Program-made: the position numbers and the translations under genes | Source: an uncultured Bacillota bacterium | GTDB taxonomy: Bacteria; Bacillota; Clostridia; Christensenellales; UBA1242 | NCBI GenBank assembly: GCA_900545735.1 | Contig: URAC01000022.1 | Coordinates: 1-13,758 of the forward strand | Length of the DNA stretch: 13,758 nt | Direction of reading: 5' to 3' | The notes under the pieces: model-generated | Told to the model about the DNA's origin: nothing | Seen by the model: only the letters and a program-made list of their open reading frames with translations | The model's database searches: none | Shown: positions 13,629-13,758 of the stretch, in pieces | Position numbering within the stretch: the first letter of the stretch is position 1 | Layout of the letters: every line of letters begins with the position of its first letter

Positions 13629-13710
13629 GCGGATGTGGTGGAATGGTAGACACGCTTGTTTAAGGGGCAAGTGAGAAATCGTGTGGGTTCAAGTCCCGCC
13701 ATCCGCACCA
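13629..13710 (+). tRNA. tRNA-Leu, anticodon AAG
   Basis: A full class II cloverleaf with encoded CCA. Acceptor stem GCGGATG (13629-13635) pairs with CATCCGC (13700-13706), then discriminator A and CCA (13708-13710). The D arm has GTG/CAC. The anticodon stem is CTTGT/GCAAG (last pair T-G) with loop TTAAGGG, placing AAG at 34-36. The variable arm is a minimal 3-bp stem with a GAAA loop (13672-13681). The T arm is GTGGG-TTCAAGT-CCCGC. The extra arm, discriminator A and D-loop form all fit tRNA-Leu. AAG is uncommon for bacterial leucine tRNAs, which normally use GAG; A34 would need TadA deamination to inosine for broad reading. Leu codons in these genes are largely TTA, TTG and CTT, consistent with a need for a CUU reader. 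Confidence 0.94.
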
Positions 13711-13753
13711 AGAAAAAAAAGAGAGTGCCTTTGGCAGTCTCTCTTTTTTTTCT
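13711..13753 (+). terminator. Strong intrinsic terminator after tRNA-Leu
   Basis: The left arm (13711-13729: AG, eight A, GAGAG, TGCC) pairs with GGCA-[GT bulge]-CTCTC, eight T and CT (13733-13753) around the loop TTT. This gives 19 bp interrupted by a 2-nt bulge. The left arm starts on the base after CCA. A and T runs on opposite arms mean it could stop transcription from either direction. Confidence 0.9.
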
Positions 13754-13758
13754 GCGTG

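Noticed and set aside
1..13758. CRISPR array, prophage, insertion sequence or defence island
   Set aside because: No spaced direct repeats, transposase, integrase, phage structural or nuclease-type defence genes are visible. Gene content is mainly housekeeping and sporulation.

Overview
The window looks like one end of a short-read contig from an AT-rich, endospore-forming member of the Bacillota, probably an uncultured Clostridia-type lineage. Three things support this: the gene order argR-recN-spoIVB, a set of sporulation genes (spoIVB, a SpoIIM-like gene, a PdaB-type deacetylase), and a tandem-OB-fold SSB of the kind I associate with clostridia. All protein genes and the tRNA lie on the + strand. 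Bases 1-32 are not genomic: they match the Nextera transposase adapter including the 19-bp mosaic end, so native sequence begins at about base 33 and the contig is broken there.

Layout. 33-315 is a regulatory leader with a consensus-like promoter, an ArgR-operator-like site just upstream, a second operator-like inverted repeat just downstream, and a separate stem-loop. 316-2455 holds argR and recN, which nearly abut. 2518-3756 is spoIVB, the forespore signalling protease, preceded by a stem-loop that may occlude its ribosome binding site. Where most spore formers have spo0A, this window has a SpoIIM-like membrane protein (3817-4434). It is followed, from its own promoter, by a diverged phosphopentomutase homologue (4485-5540) that has lost most metal ligands. 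This pair recalls the Bacillus spoIIM-xerD-drm region. 5587-10135 holds gltX and uvrA, closed by a terminator. 10175-11777 holds a possible 44-codon small ORF abutting a PdaB-like polysaccharide deacetylase, then a two-OB-fold SSB. 11838-13547 is an isolated transcription unit for a membrane-anchored protein with an Ig-like domain and a C-terminal region carrying the three motifs of bacterial GT80-type sialyltransferases. 13577-13753 holds a promoter, a tRNA-Leu with the unusual anticodon AAG, and a strong terminator.

The genes fall into three working groups: arginine control with DNA repair and maintenance (argR, recN, uvrA, ssb), sporulation (spoIVB, SpoIIM-like, pdaB-like), and translation (gltX, tRNA-Leu). 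The least ordinary items are the GT80-like surface protein, the probable phosphopentomutase pseudoenzyme, the tRNA-Leu(AAG), and the terminator/promoter overlap in front of that tRNA. I see no CRISPR array, insertion sequence, phage gene or defence system.
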